64,000 nucleotides of DNA from Epithemia pelagica. Its lineage: Eukaryota; Bacillariophyta; Bacillariophyceae; Surirellales; Surirellaceae. The stretch spans positions 3,968,001 through 4,032,000 of the forward strand of contig OX337229.1 in the NCBI GenBank assembly GCA_946965045.2, in the 5' to 3' direction. Below are positions 1-10,153 of the stretch, one piece after another (the first letter of the stretch is position 1; the number at the start of each line of letters is the position of its first letter). A model generated the notes under the pieces. It was not told the DNA's origin. It searched no databases and worked only from the letters and a program-made list of their open reading frames with translations. A program made the translations under genes and the position numbers.

Positions 1-716
1 GGGGCAGCACAAGCAACAGAAGAAGGGGTATCACCTTCAGCCAGGTGGTTCTCGACCTCGGTACGCAAAGGGTAGATAGTTGCACGATGGTCCTCGATGG
101 TATGGACCTCGTGGATGTAGGCAACGTAGTTATCTAGGCGTACAACGTTAGGAGGCAGAGGGCAAGTCGTCGCGTTCACGACGTAGATGGTATTGTAGTA
201 TCCAGTTGGGCGCTCGAAGGTTAGGAAGCGGAGGTGGACAGTACGGATGGGGTTGCCCGAGAGGGCGGCAAAGATGAGGCGACGCCTCGGAGAGCGGTGA
301 AGTTGGTCGTTCAGACGGTCAATGTCTTCTTGGTCGACGATGTGGGTCACCGATTGGAACTGGCGTTCGATCTGGGTCTCCCCACGGATGATCTCGGGAT
401 CGAAGGTCGAACAAGTTGGTTGGCGGAAGTACTTGATATGATCAGCAATCAACCGGGTGGTACGACGGGATCGAGAAGGGACGAGCCGACGAGGCGGACT
501 CGGGGGCCGAAGCAACGGCGCAGGGATCGGAGCGTGAGGCTGGGTTGGAGTCTCGAATGGGTTGCTGTTGGAACTGTCGACGGAGATGTTGACCGATGTG
601 TTGGCTGCCTTCGGCGTCGGCACCAGTTCCTGCTGCACCAGGGTATCGGGCTGCCCGGGATGCAGGTTGGCTCGATAGATCTGTCGTACAGGAGTGATAA
701 TCTCGTTAGTATCCAT
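1..716 (-). CDS. ORF1 protein of element D (partial, runs off the left edge)
   Basis: The frame is open from an ATG at 716 to the window edge (238 codons). It is nearly identical to the full 259-aa ORF1 of elements B (53950-54729) and C (63183-63962). The protein has a low-complexity N-terminus, a Pro/Arg-rich basic patch around residues 85-105 and a conserved C-terminal region of about 75 residues containing LSGNP and FERPTGYYNT. In the complete copies it ends in an acidic Ser/Asp/Glu tail. I recognise no known family. It sits just inside the 5' LTR, ahead of gag-pol, so it would be the first ORF of the genomic RNA. The function is unknown. Confidence 0.8.
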   Translation of the reverse strand, partial: MDTNEIITPVRQIYRANLHPGQPDTLVQQELVPTPKAANTSVNISVDSSNSNPFETPTQPHAPIPAPLLRPPSPPRRLVPSRSRRTTRLIADHIKYFRQPTCSTFDPEIIRGETQIERQFQSVTHIVDQEDIDRLNDQLHRSPRRRLIFAALSGNPIRTVHLRFLTFERPTGYYNTIYVVNATTCPLPPNVVRLDNYVAYIHEVHTIEDHRATIYPLRTEVENHLAEGDTPSSVACAA

Positions 717-738
717 GAAACCACAAGGAAATAAGCTT

Positions 739-752
739 TGAGACTGTTAATC
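739..752 (-). promoter_or_regulatory. Primer binding site of element D (tRNA-Asn anticodon-arm type)
   Basis: Read on the minus strand, GATTAACAGTCTCA directly follows the LTR with no gap. The same 14 bases follow the 5' LTRs of A, B and C. It is not complementary to a tRNA CCA end. It is complementary to the anticodon arm of a tRNA-Asn(GUU), which suggests priming by a tRNA fragment. Confidence 0.65.
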
Positions 753-1535
753 TGTTACAATTCTTTCTGAATCGTAGGGACATTGATGCTCGGTAGAGCA
801 GACAATCAGGTAGGTCACCAACCGATACAAGCTTCTCAGGGTCAGAGAAGCAAGCAAGTCGAAGTCTATCAGAAGGATAGTCGGGACACAAAAGAGGATG
901 TGATAAATGGTGATATTGTTAGATTGTGTGTTGATTACTACGATAGGTCTACGTGAAATGTTCGGTCCTGCCAAGGGTCATGTATCATAGGTTCTTGGCG
1001 GCAACAGGTTTGGAATAGTTGGAGTTGATTCATGTGATGTATATGACATGTATATGTGGGCGGATAACATATACAGGGTCAACAGCTCTTGCTTTGGGTT
1101 GGCATAGTTGTTTTCATGGCGCGCAGCTTGTTGACAATTTGGAGATTGTGGGAATGGAAATATGGTCTCGCGTGATCGTGTGTCGTGCTTGGGATACTTA
1201 GACCGTTGGATCGGATAGATGCCGATAGCGCTCGGATGTCGCTTGGGCGCGCTCGATGATTTCGGGCGCGTACGCTTAGGGCGTTAGTACAGTGTCCGAG
1301 CAACGGCCAAATTTACGTCCGTTGTAATACCGCACGACCCAATTTAGTCTTGAGAGTGAGTTCGTCAATCTATTCTCACTTTTCATGATTTGCGAAGAAA
1401 TATAGGTCGATATAGCGCGAAGCTAGGAAACATAGCTCGAAGCTAGAGGGCATGATGCGATAGCACGAGGCTATGTGACATGGGGAATCGATGAGATGTA
1501 GAATCTAACCACCATAGACGGTGAGAATTCTAACA
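753..1535 (-). repeat. 5' LTR of element D (783 bp)
   Basis: The plus strand runs from TGTTACAATT to GAATTCTAACA, so the LTR has TG/CA ends with a short TGTTA/TAACA inverted repeat. It has the same length as the 5' LTR of B (54766-55548) and matches it closely throughout. The right boundary is fixed by the switch into element E coding sequence. Confidence 0.9.
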
Positions 1536-4500
1536 ATAATGACGGAACTTGTCACATTCATAGTGGACGACGATCCCGAGGAGGAACAGGACCCGAAAGA
1601 TTGGTTGTCACGTGCACTCCACGTCACCAACAAAGGAATAGAACAAATAGCAGGCAGATTACACGCCCGAATCAAATCAAATCGGAGTGGCAGAACGCAC
1701 AGAATCCAACACCATTTCAACACAAGACGAAGATACAGGGTGAGCTTCAGAATCATGGCAGCCGTCATCGCCATGTCAGCAGGAATGTCCAATGGAGCAC
1801 AACAAGTTGGAACCTTCGATACTGACTCACGGCTGGTCGGGATCGATAATCGATGCTCGGGATGCATCAGCCACAAACGATCCGATTTCCCGGGTGAATT
1901 GTTGGAATGTAAGAGAGCCATCAAGGGATTTGGAGGCTCAAGGACGTATAACGTATGGCAAGGAACCTTGCAGTGGGACTGGGATGACGACCAAGGAGTC
2001 CCACACAGAATGGTCATACCAAAAGCATACTACGTTCCCGATGGCAACGTGAGACTGCTGAGTCCACAACATTGGGCGCAATCAAGGCAAGGTGAGGACA
2101 AACGTGGAGGAGCAGGTTCAACAACAACTGCCCAACATGTCACCCTGTTCTGGAACAAGAGAGAGTGCAAACGCACAGTCCCATTGAACCGCAGCCAAAC
2201 CAACGTCGCCACGTTCGCGCTCTCAAATGGTTACGAATCGTACCATCGATACTGCCAAGAGACGAACACTGGGAACCAGGAAGACGATCGGGACCCAATC
2301 ATCATAGACGAGCTTCAAGTTGATGCGACAGCGGTCATATCGGACGACGAGGCATCAATCTACGATGACATGGGAAAGGAACGCTCGGATGAGCCAAACG
2401 AATGGCCAGAAGAAAACGAGCTAAACGACAAACCCCGTGAGTTCGATCTGAACGGAAAACAAACAACCGAGTTGGAGGAACCGGCTCCCAACATCATCAT
2501 AGATGAAGATGAAAGGTTGCCAACACCAACAGCGGAATTGCTTCAATGCCATTACGATTTTGGCCACTTACCTTTTACCAAACTCCAGAGAATGGCGAGG
2601 GATGGTGTCCTTCCCTCAAAGCTGGTAAAATGCAAGGTGCCAGTGTGCTCCGCATGTCAGTACGCTAGAGCGACCAAACGCCCATGGCGCTCACGCAATG
2701 TACGCGACCGCGAAGCGGAGCGACCAAACAACAGACCAGGAGCAGTGGTGTCAGTTGACCAAATGGAATCACCGACACCCGGTCTGGTAGCACAGATGAC
2801 TGGATTCATAACTAGAGAACGGTACAAGTATGCGACAGTCTATGTCGACCAAGCGACGGGACTGGGATTCGTCTACCTCCAGAAATCATCCAACGCGAAG
2901 GAAACACTCGAAGGAAAAAGAGCATTCGAGAGGTACGCGATGGCTAGAGGAGTAACGATAGCGGCATACCATGCGGACAATGGCATTTTTAAGGCCAAAG
3001 CATGGGTAGAAGCCTGCAACAATCAAAACCAACCACTGACCTTTGCAGGAGTTGGCGCACATCACACCAACGGCAAGGCAGAACGACGAATCAGAGAACT
3101 ACAGGACATGGCGAGAACCATGCTAATACACGCCAACAGGAGATGGCCAAACGCTATCACTGCTAATTTATGGCCGTACGCAATACGTCACGCCAATGAC
3201 TGTATAAATGCATCACCGAATATGCAACAACCCAACAAAATGTCTCCACTGCAGTTGTTTAGCAAAACACCAGTGAACATCAACAGGAAGCACTGGAAGC
3301 CATTCGGCTGCCCAGTCTACGTCCTGGACGAGGCATTACAAGGGAACAAGCCCTTCCACAAATGGAAGCATAGGGCCAAGGTCGGGATTTATCTTGGCCA
3401 ATCACCGATTCACAACCGGAACGTCGCCTTGGTCCTCAGCAGATTCACGGGGCATGTCAGCCCGCAGTTCCACGTGAAATTTGACAAGGCATTCGATTCC
3501 ACCAGACAGGAGAATCTGGAGTCCCACTGGCAGTACAAAACGCACTTTACCAGTGCACCAAGTAAAGCGAGCGTCCACCGTACACCAGAGCCAGAGGGAG
3601 AGACGAAGGGTCCACCAAAACAAAGGAACAAGAGAGTCAGGATCCACGAACCAAGTAACGATCCAGCCAATGATCCCCAAAGGGAGGATCGCACCAATGC
3701 GCAAACAAGTGATGACCCGCCAACGATCCCAACAGAGGACGGCCAAGAACCCAGCGAGGAAACCGGGACGCCGTACGCACAGGGTGAGGGCTCGGCTAGC
3801 CGACAACAACAACGAGAAACAAGTGGAAATGAGGGCCAGAGGGAGCACGGCGGTAGTACGCCCACTGAGTCAACTCCACCACAAAGATCAAGATTTGGCA
3901 GGATCGTCAAGCCCGTACAGAGGCTCATAGAAATCATGATGGCCGAAACGACGACCAACACCAAGAACAACAATCATACAGTAGACGGTGAATTGTTCTG
4001 TATGGAGACGATGTTCCCAACGGACGATTCCGATCTGCTTGGCGACCCATTCCATGCATTCAAAGCAGCGGCATCGGATCCTGATACCATGTACCATCAT
4101 GAAGCAATGAAGGAACCCGACGCGGAACGCTTCATGGATGGGATGCAACAGGAAATGGACCGATAATTCACTGACGGCAATTTCTCACTCATCCACCGCA
4201 GCAAAATACCAAAGGGAGAAAAGATATTCCCAGGAGTATGGCAGATGCGAAGGAAGAGAGACATCAAAACGAGGGAGATTAAGAAGCACAAAGCACGTCT
4301 CAACTTCGATGGATCCCGAATGGAAAAAGGGAAGCACTACGACCAAACGTATGCGCCAGTCGCATCGTGGGCATCCATCCGACTTGTCTTGGCGCTGGTA
4401 GCCGCCAACAACTGGCATACAACACAAATAGACTACGTCCTGGCGTACCCTCAAGCGCCTGTCGAACACGAAGTCTACATGGAAATCCCGCGAGGATACG

Positions 4501-5730
4501 AGCTCGCGGATGGGAAGGATAAGGGCGACTATGCGTTCAAACTCCACGCCAACCTATATGGCCAGAAGCAAGCAGGACGAGTATGGTATCAATACCTATC
4601 TAAACGGTTGGTCGGAGATGTGGGATTCACCAAGTCGCGCATCGATGAGTGTGTCTTCTACAAAGGGAACACCGTCTACGTGCTTTATACGGATGATTCC
4701 ATAATCACTGGACCAGACCAAGGGGAGATCAACCAAGTGATCAAGGAAATCCAAGACGCCGGGTTAAACATCACGGTTGAAGGAACAATCAAAGATTTCT
4801 TGGGAGTCAACATCGAAAAGCAAAAGGATGGGACCATCGAATTCACACAACCGCACCTAATTGACAAGGTGCTATCCGCACTGCGATTGGATGGAAAAAC
4901 GGAAAACGGTGAAACCAAAGGACGTTCCAGCGGCGTCATCAAAGCTCCTAAAGCGCCACACCGACTCGGCACCATTTGACAACCACTTCAACTATCGCTC
5001 AGTGGTGGGAATGCTAAATTACTTGGAAGCGGGATCACGAAGCGACATAGCCTACGCGACTCATCAATGCGCACGCTTTTGCTCGGACCCGCGCAAGGAA
5101 CATGGCGAAGCAGTCAAGTGGTTGGGTCGGTACCTGTTGGGGAGGCGACAAAAGGGGATGACGTTTAAGCCAGAACAGAGTGCAGGCTTGGAAGTATTCG
5201 TAGACGCCGATTTCGCGGGCAATTGGGACCAGAACGAACCGCACAACGATCGCGATACGGCGCGCTCGCGTCACGGGTACATCATCCGATACAAAGGGTG
5301 CCCAGTCGTGTGGAAATCACAACTACAGACAGAGATCGCCCTTAGCTCGACCGAGAGCGAATACACTGGATTGTCATATGCACTACGAGAAGCCATCCCA
5401 CTCATGGAAATACTGAAAGAAATGAAGGCGCATAGAATCGACATCGCGGACACAAGGGCTAAGTTACATTGCAAGGTATTCGAGGACAATAGCGGAGCGC
5501 TCGAGATGGCTCGAGTCCATAAGTTCCGCCCACGAACGAAACACCTCAACGTAAAGCTGCATCACTTCCGGAGTTATGTGGAGCGAGGGGACATCACTAT
5601 CCACGCGATCCCTACAACGGAGCAACTGAGCGATTACTTGACGAAACCCCTGTCCAAAGCGATGCTCGACCCATTGAGAACACAAGTCATGGGATGGACG
5701 ACCACAATTGTGCGCGAGAGGGAGTGTTAA
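1536..5730 (+). pseudogene. Element E gag-pol fragment with one stop and one frameshift
   Basis: Domain order is: a protease-like region with DNRC (1845-1856) where a retropepsin D-S/T-G would be expected; a GAG-pre-integrase zinc segment (about 2540-2680); a DDE integrase core ending in the motif GVGAHHTNGKAERR; reverse transcriptase with a YTDD box (about 4686-4697); and RNase H with FVDADFAG and SSTESEY. An in-frame TAA at 4164-4166 sits just before the RT domain. A single-base shift near 4900-4918 moves RT to the RNase H frame. The last codons (Cys, stop) are the first bases of the 3' LTR. The element is defective unless both lesions are bypassed. The ATG at 1539 may be an internal codon, because the true start is cut off. 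Confidence 0.85.
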
Positions 5731-5837
5731 AATAATAGCATTCTCGCCTCGCGTGCTCAACGGTCACAACGTATACGCGACACAATTTTGGGGACGTTTA
5801 CACGATCCCTAAAAGATCCAAACATTCTAGATCTTAA
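5725..5837 (+). repeat. 3' LTR of element E, left part
   Basis: It begins TGTTAAAATAATAGC directly after a purine-rich tract (GAGAGGGAG). It runs to the TTAA (5834-5837) where the piggyBac element entered. The second part resumes at 9723. Confidence 0.75.
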
Positions 5838-5853
5838 CCCTTTCAGCCCGGCA
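5838..5853 (+). repeat. piggyBac left terminal inverted repeat
   Basis: CCCTTTCAGCCCGGCA immediately follows the TTAA target site. It is identical to the reverse complement of 9703-9718. Confidence 0.95.
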
Positions 5854-6194
5854 CTTTTTTTGGCCCGGTCACTGACAAATTTGTCATCAAAAATAGTTAA
5901 CAAAATTGCAATCCATTTAACAAAACACCACGTGAGTTATGACCAACAACTCGTGATTCAAAAAATGATGACAATATCATCAATTGCCAAAATTGAGATT
6001 TTGCAACGATCATATGTCAATGACTTCTCTGTTATCGGAGTACTGTTTGTTACCATAGATGCGTCTTAGTGTGTTCTATCGATGGGTGGTCGGACCATCA
6101 TGATCTGCCAGCTACTTGTTGAGTTTTGCTGTTTTTTCTGAAATTTCACACCACTCATTTTTGTACCCAGGCACCTCCATCGTCTCTTTCAACC

Positions 6195-8552
6195 ATGGAA
6201 AGTACCTCTGACGCCGCTGTCCGGCTCAACTATGACAATGACGATGCTAATGAAGAGGACGATGACGAAATTACAAGTCTGCACCGTGATGGCAAGGTCA
6301 AATTGGGGGATATTTCCAAGAACCGAAGCGAGAACCAATACATCGACAACCAAATCGCCTCCTCAGATCTTCACCTACATGATCCAAAGGCATGCCAACA
6401 AGCCTTCTTGGAGTCTGGTCCATTGGGACTATTCCTCCTCTTTATCCCTCCTCGGTTCATCGATCGGTTCATCTTCAAAGCAACGAAACAGGCCTTGGAA
6501 GAGAAGCAGAGTGGACAGAGAGCCAAAATTGTACTCACCACAAAAGCTCTTCGGTGTGTGTTGGGATTGGACATTGCAATGTCGCTCTGTAACTCTACAC
6601 AAATGAAGGAGTTGTGGAGTCAAAAGATGTTCTTGGGCTCTTCTGCTTTCTCTTCTACCATGTCGAGAGATACCTTTGTAGCCATTCGTGGTTCTCTTCG
6701 CATATACTCTCAGTCGATGGCAAAGAATCCTGACGACCCTCTGTGGTCAATGAGAGCTGCAAAGAGCCATATTCTTCGTAACTTTGCTTCAGTTGCTCAA
6801 CCCATTGGTCCTATTGCTCTCGACGAAGCAAGTTGCCCGACCAAAGCCAGGACCAGGGCTTCGACATACATCCCTTCGAAGCCCGACAAGTTTGCCATTC
6901 GATATTACGCTGTGGTGGGATGGACTTATACCTACACCTTTGGCCTTTGGGACAATGGTTCCGGCAGCACAGTCAATCAAACGCCTGCAGAACAGTTTTT
7001 GAAGTTGTTTGGCGAACTGACTTGTTCCTTCAACCAACTTTGTCAAGCAACAAAATCTCGTATCAGAAATGCTTGTCCTGTGGCAGTTGATTCTGCAAGT
7101 ATGTTGTGGGTTCTCATGCTTGGCTTATTGTATCGTGCACTCGTCTCTGCCAAGTCCACTCGTCCCAGAGAGAAGATCCCACCTACCATTGTGTACATGG
7201 ATAATTTTTACACAAGGCACTCTTTGGGACGAGCGATTGATGAGTTTACCGATGGGAACATCAAGATTACAGGCACTGTACGCCTAAATCTGGTGGACAA
7301 GATCAACAAAACGAATGTGACGAAGGCAATGAAGTATCTGGATGGAAAGCCTCGTGGTTCCTGGGTGTTAGTGAAGGCATTCAACGCCGTTGTGCATCCT
7401 GAAAAGGAAAAGCAAAAGCAAAAGGAAAAACAAAAAGAGTACTCCAAGACATTGCCACGCATGAAAGTTGGCTTTGAGGTGTCAGATATAGTGGAGATCG
7501 AGAAGGAATATGCCATAGCGGCAGATTGTTGTGGATACATTGTCTACTTAGACAAAAAACCAGTTGTCTTCTACACCAACGATCTTTTTGGAACTCCGTC
7601 CAAAACGTTGCTGTATGACAATGATGAGGAAGCTGTGGAGAAGGTGCATGGGTTGGCTACCCTCTGGCGATGGATTGGTCATTCAATGCACATCCGACAT
7701 GCATTCAAAGCACCAGCACCGGTTGTGGCCTACAACCTGTTCATGAACGGTGTAGATCGTGCAGATCAAATGAGAGCCACCAATGCATGTCGCAGAAAAG
7801 AATATCAGTTATCGCTCCAAGTATGGCACTTCCTTCAGGATCTCTGTATCCTGAATGCCTTCCAAGTCTATCTCAAGCTGCACCAAATGAAGCTCATTGA
7901 AGTCGAGGAGGGTAACGATGGGAAACAGTCAAATGCAATGAAACTTCGCGAGTTCAAGCGCCAACTTGCCTGCGCTCTTTGCTCTCCCTATGCAGAACTA
8001 TACCAACAGGGCAAAAGAACACCGAAATCAGGTCGTAAGAAGGGAACGCCACCGAGTAGTGGCTCTGTGCCGGCTTCCGCTGTCCGGTCAAGGGCAGGTG
8101 GATCAAGTTTGGGATCTGTTGAAGGGGACGATGATGAGACAGCAAACGCAGCAAAAAACCTCATCAAGTACGAGTCTGCATTGCATCATCACATTTTCAC
8201 GGTCAATCCTGACAAGAACAGTAAGAGGGGATCCAAACATCGTGGCGTCTGTCACCTTTGCCGGATCATGGGCGATACTGCAACGGCCAACCCGTTGACA
8301 GTTTATGGTTGTGTGCAGTGCCAGAAATGCTTCCATCCGGAGTGTTTCAGCCTGTATCACAACTATTACAATATAAAGAACTACAATGATGAATGTAAGA
8401 AGATTCATGATCGCTTGGACGAGTACCATTCGGAAAACCCCCACGTCTTAGACTGGAATGTGGAAGGATATGACACTCCAACCGAGAAACAGAAGGAGAA
8501 AGCACAGAAGGGAATTTGTGCCAAGGAAAACCAAGTCCGAAAATTCGGATAG
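6195..8552 (+). CDS. piggyBac-family transposase (DDD), 785 aa
   Basis: This should cut and paste the surrounding element at TTAA sites. The start at 6195 has a good context (aaccATGg); the frame extends 23 codons upstream as an alternative. The three-Asp catalytic core is visible: Asp210 in LDEASC, Asp336 in YMDNFYTR, and Asp521/Asp524 in GVDRADQMRA, in the same order as D268, D346 and D447/D450 of the moth enzyme. The segment YIPSKPDKFAIRYY is also typical. A C-terminal Cys/His-rich domain (about residues 686-730, CHLCR and CVQCQKCFHPEC) matches the DNA-end-binding domain of the family. The N-terminus is acidic. Low-complexity Lys/Gln tracts occur near residue 405. No stop or frameshift is seen, so it may be active. 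Confidence 0.93.
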   Translation: MESTSDAAVRLNYDNDDANEEDDDEITSLHRDGKVKLGDISKNRSENQYIDNQIASSDLHLHDPKACQQAFLESGPLGLFLLFIPPRFIDRFIFKATKQALEEKQSGQRAKIVLTTKALRCVLGLDIAMSLCNSTQMKELWSQKMFLGSSAFSSTMSRDTFVAIRGSLRIYSQSMAKNPDDPLWSMRAAKSHILRNFASVAQPIGPIALDEASCPTKARTRASTYIPSKPDKFAIRYYAVVGWTYTYTFGLWDNGSGSTVNQTPAEQFLKLFGELTCSFNQLCQATKSRIRNACPVAVDSASMLWVLMLGLLYRALVSAKSTRPREKIPPTIVYMDNFYTRHSLGRAIDEFTDGNIKITGTVRLNLVDKINKTNVTKAMKYLDGKPRGSWVLVKAFNAVVHPEKEKQKQKEKQKEYSKTLPRMKVGFEVSDIVEIEKEYAIAADCCGYIVYLDKKPVVFYTNDLFGTPSKTLLYDNDEEAVEKVHGLATLWRWIGHSMHIRHAFKAPAPVVAYNLFMNGVDRADQMRATNACRRKEYQLSLQVWHFLQDLCILNAFQVYLKLHQMKLIEVEEGNDGKQSNAMKLREFKRQLACALCSPYAELYQQGKRTPKSGRKKGTPPSSGSVPASAVRSRAGGSSLGSVEGDDDETANAAKNLIKYESALHHHIFTVNPDKNSKRGSKHRGVCHLCRIMGDTATANPLTVYGCVQCQKCFHPECFSLYHNYYNIKNYNDECKKIHDRLDEYHSENPHVLDWNVEGYDTPTEKQKEKAQKGICAKENQVRKFG

Positions 8553-8707
8553 ATGACCAAAGCTGCAAAAGCATCCACGAGCACTACATCAGCACCAATG
8601 AGCACTACATTCATGTATTGCAGCAAGTTCTAAAAAAAATCCATGTCGTACGAGTTTTTACATCTAAAAAGAAGATGAGAAGTCATTCTATAGTAAATAT
8701 GGTTACC

Positions 8708-9493
8708 TTATTCGTTGTCTGAAGAATCAGAGTAGTTGGCTGGTTGTTCATCTACCATCAAGCGGTCGTAGTCGTCGCCTTGCAATTCTCCAATAGAATG
8801 TCGAAATCCAGTATACTCGTTGTTTGGATCAGGGAACATATCATGAATAGATTCTTCCACGCATTCTGGAATCCGAACGCGATGTGATCGCCCGAGTTTG
8901 CCATACTTGGTAGCGGTGTATAGCTTGTACAAGTGGTGGCGAGTAGCCCTGTTACGATGGTTGTTTTTCTTTGACATTTCATCCCCTGCCTTCTGTAGGA
9001 GAACCTTGTATGTTTCTGCTTCGCAGGGACTGAGTCCACATTCGTCACAGATCTCGTCTGCATTGTGCGGAATAAATGGAGCTGCTTCGATCTCGGTCTT
9101 CACATCACCTTTCTTCTCTGCTTTTTTGTCTTTCTTCTTCTTCTGTGCGGTAATAGTCTGGCCTGCAGAAGCCGGTTTGGCATCGCTTTCTTGAGTGGTA
9201 GTCTTGCTGGAATCCAGATCGAGCACCTTGTTGTCTTCATCAATCATTTGTTGAACGTCGTGTTCAATAACTTTCTTGTTGATTTCGAGCAAATCAATTG
9301 GTTCTCCTTTCGCTTCTGCAGCAATAACCAATTTGTTGCCCAGAGGGCTAAGGAACAACGGAGAAGAGGCCGCCTTGCATTCCTTCTTGAAAACTTGTTC
9401 GTCTTCATCTTCTATGAACAAACATTTTGCTTCAGATTGTGGTGTGTTGTGTTTAAAGCGCTTGGACGGTTGCCGCTCTGTAGGGGACTCCAT
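8708..9493 (-). CDS. Unknown second protein of the piggyBac element, 261 aa
   Basis: The frame is intact, with an ATG at 9493 in a strong context (caccATGg) and a stop about 155 bp beyond the transposase stop, so the two genes are convergent. The protein begins with a basic KRFKH patch and an acidic stretch, and has a Lys-rich tract (KKKKDKKAEKKG). A small Cys motif follows (CDECGLSPC). Then comes a conserved-looking basic region (NNHRNRATRHHLYKLYTATKYGKLGRSHRVRIP) and an acidic tail. This layout fits a nuclear, possibly DNA-binding protein. I recognise no family. It lies wholly inside the terminal repeats, so it moves with the element. It could be an accessory or regulatory factor or a captured host gene. 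Confidence 0.75.
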   Translation of the reverse strand: MESPTERQPSKRFKHNTPQSEAKCLFIEDEDEQVFKKECKAASSPLFLSPLGNKLVIAAEAKGEPIDLLEINKKVIEHDVQQMIDEDNKVLDLDSSKTTTQESDAKPASAGQTITAQKKKKDKKAEKKGDVKTEIEAAPFIPHNADEICDECGLSPCEAETYKVLLQKAGDEMSKKNNHRNRATRHHLYKLYTATKYGKLGRSHRVRIPECVEESIHDMFPDPNNEYTGFRHSIGELQGDDYDRLMVDEQPANYSDSSDNE

Positions 9494-9702
9494 GGTGTCC
9501 AGAGGCAAGGGATGAGGACGAGGTGGATGAATGCAAACGAACAAAAAGGGGACGAGTCTTGGGTTGTTTGTCCCTATAGATTATACCAACGTGGAATGAC
9601 GTGGTTTGATATACCCATAGAGATACGCAAGATTTATGTTAAGTGAGTGGTACGGTCATCTTAAAATCAAAATGACTGACATATTTGTCAGAAAATGGGG
9701 TA

Positions 9703-9718
9703 TGCCGGGCTGAAAGGG
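9703..9718 (-). repeat. piggyBac right terminal inverted repeat
   Basis: TGCCGGGCTGAAAGGG is the exact inverted copy of the left end and is followed by TTAA at 9719-9722. Confidence 0.95.
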
Positions 9719-9722
9719 TTAA

Positions 9723-9807
9723 CCATAATCTCTTTTGCCACCTGAGTCCAACTCATCTACTTGGGCCGTAGGAGAGTTTTCACAATACTCTATTTGCTAT
9801 TTTGACA
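9723..9807 (+). repeat. 3' LTR of element E, right part
   Basis: This is the sequence after the right TTAA, ending GCTATTTTGACA. That end is the inverted match to the LTR start TGTTAAAATA(AT)AGC, which supports an LTR end at 9807. Joined to 5725-5837 it gives an LTR of about 198 bp. Confidence 0.7.
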
Positions 9808-10153
9808 GGAAAGATTTGTCACCCTGTGTGTGCATGCGCGTGCAGGGCGGGCTGGTTGGGCACACGCACGCTGCGTCCCATTTTCGCTCACCTTGTTTTT
9901 AAATGCACAATGCACGTGTACATTTTTGTCCAACTGATGACAACAAAGACGGGGAGAAAACCCCACGCTGCGAAACTTGTGAGAGGACTCAATCACCTCC
10001 ATCATAGGGAGGAGTACCTTTGCTGTTGAGATTTGAGATCGGTTGCCGAAAACGCACCGCCTGACCATCATAAGAGTTTTTAAGTCAAGTTCTTCTTGTC
10101 ATTCTCAGCAGGACCTTTATTGGTAATCTTCGCTTTTTTTAAGGGAAGGGACG
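9808..10153. other. Upstream spacer of the gene at 10154
   Basis: This is host sequence between the end of element E and the start of a two-exon gene. It should hold that gene's promoter and leader. A short GT/GC-rich tract (about 9826-9850) stands out. I see no RNA gene or other coding sequence. Confidence 0.5.

Larger units (their letters stand above)
1..1535 (-). mobile_element. Copia element D, 5' end only
   Basis: This is the 5' part of a Ty1/copia-type retrotransposon reading leftward: a 783-bp 5' LTR (753-1535), a primer site, and the start of ORF1. The rest lies beyond the left edge. LTR, primer site and ORF1 match elements B and C elsewhere in the window, so D belongs to the same family. 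D interrupts element E, whose reading frame continues at 1536. The expected right-hand 5-bp target duplication is ATAAT (1536-1540), but its partner is outside the window. Confidence 0.88.
5838..9718 (+). mobile_element. piggyBac transposon, apparently complete
   Basis: This 3881-bp element is flanked on both sides by TTAA (5834-5837 and 9719-9722), the target duplication expected of piggyBac. It has perfect 16-bp terminal inverted repeats, CCCTTTCAGCCCGGCA. Inside each end is a near-palindrome: TGACAAATTTGTCA at 5873-5886 and TGACATATTTGTCA at 9677-9690. It carries two convergent genes, a transposase (+) and an unknown protein (-), both with intact frames. The 357 bp before the transposase start (5838-6194) hold only the terminal sequences and leader. 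The element lies inside the 3' LTR of E, so it arrived after E. Confidence 0.93.
1536..9807 (+). mobile_element. Copia element E, 5'-truncated and split by piggyBac
   Basis: This is a Ty1/copia retrotransposon reading rightward. Its 5' LTR and probably its gag are lost from view because element D is inserted at 1536. Pol runs to 5730 and the 3' LTR begins at 5725. That LTR is interrupted by a piggyBac transposon (5838-9718) and resumes at 9723 to end at 9807. Without the insertion the LTR is about 198 bp, with ends TGTTAAAATA and TATTTTGACA, which are near-perfect inverted repeats. Host sequence starts at 9808, and GGAAA would be the right-hand target duplication. Confidence 0.85.

Noticed and set aside
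234-734. 166-codon open frame antisense to ORF1, repeated at 54247-54747 and 63165-63665
   Set aside because: It is the shadow of the ORF1 coding strand. It recurs because ORF1 itself is repeated, and it runs through the ORF1 start into the leader.
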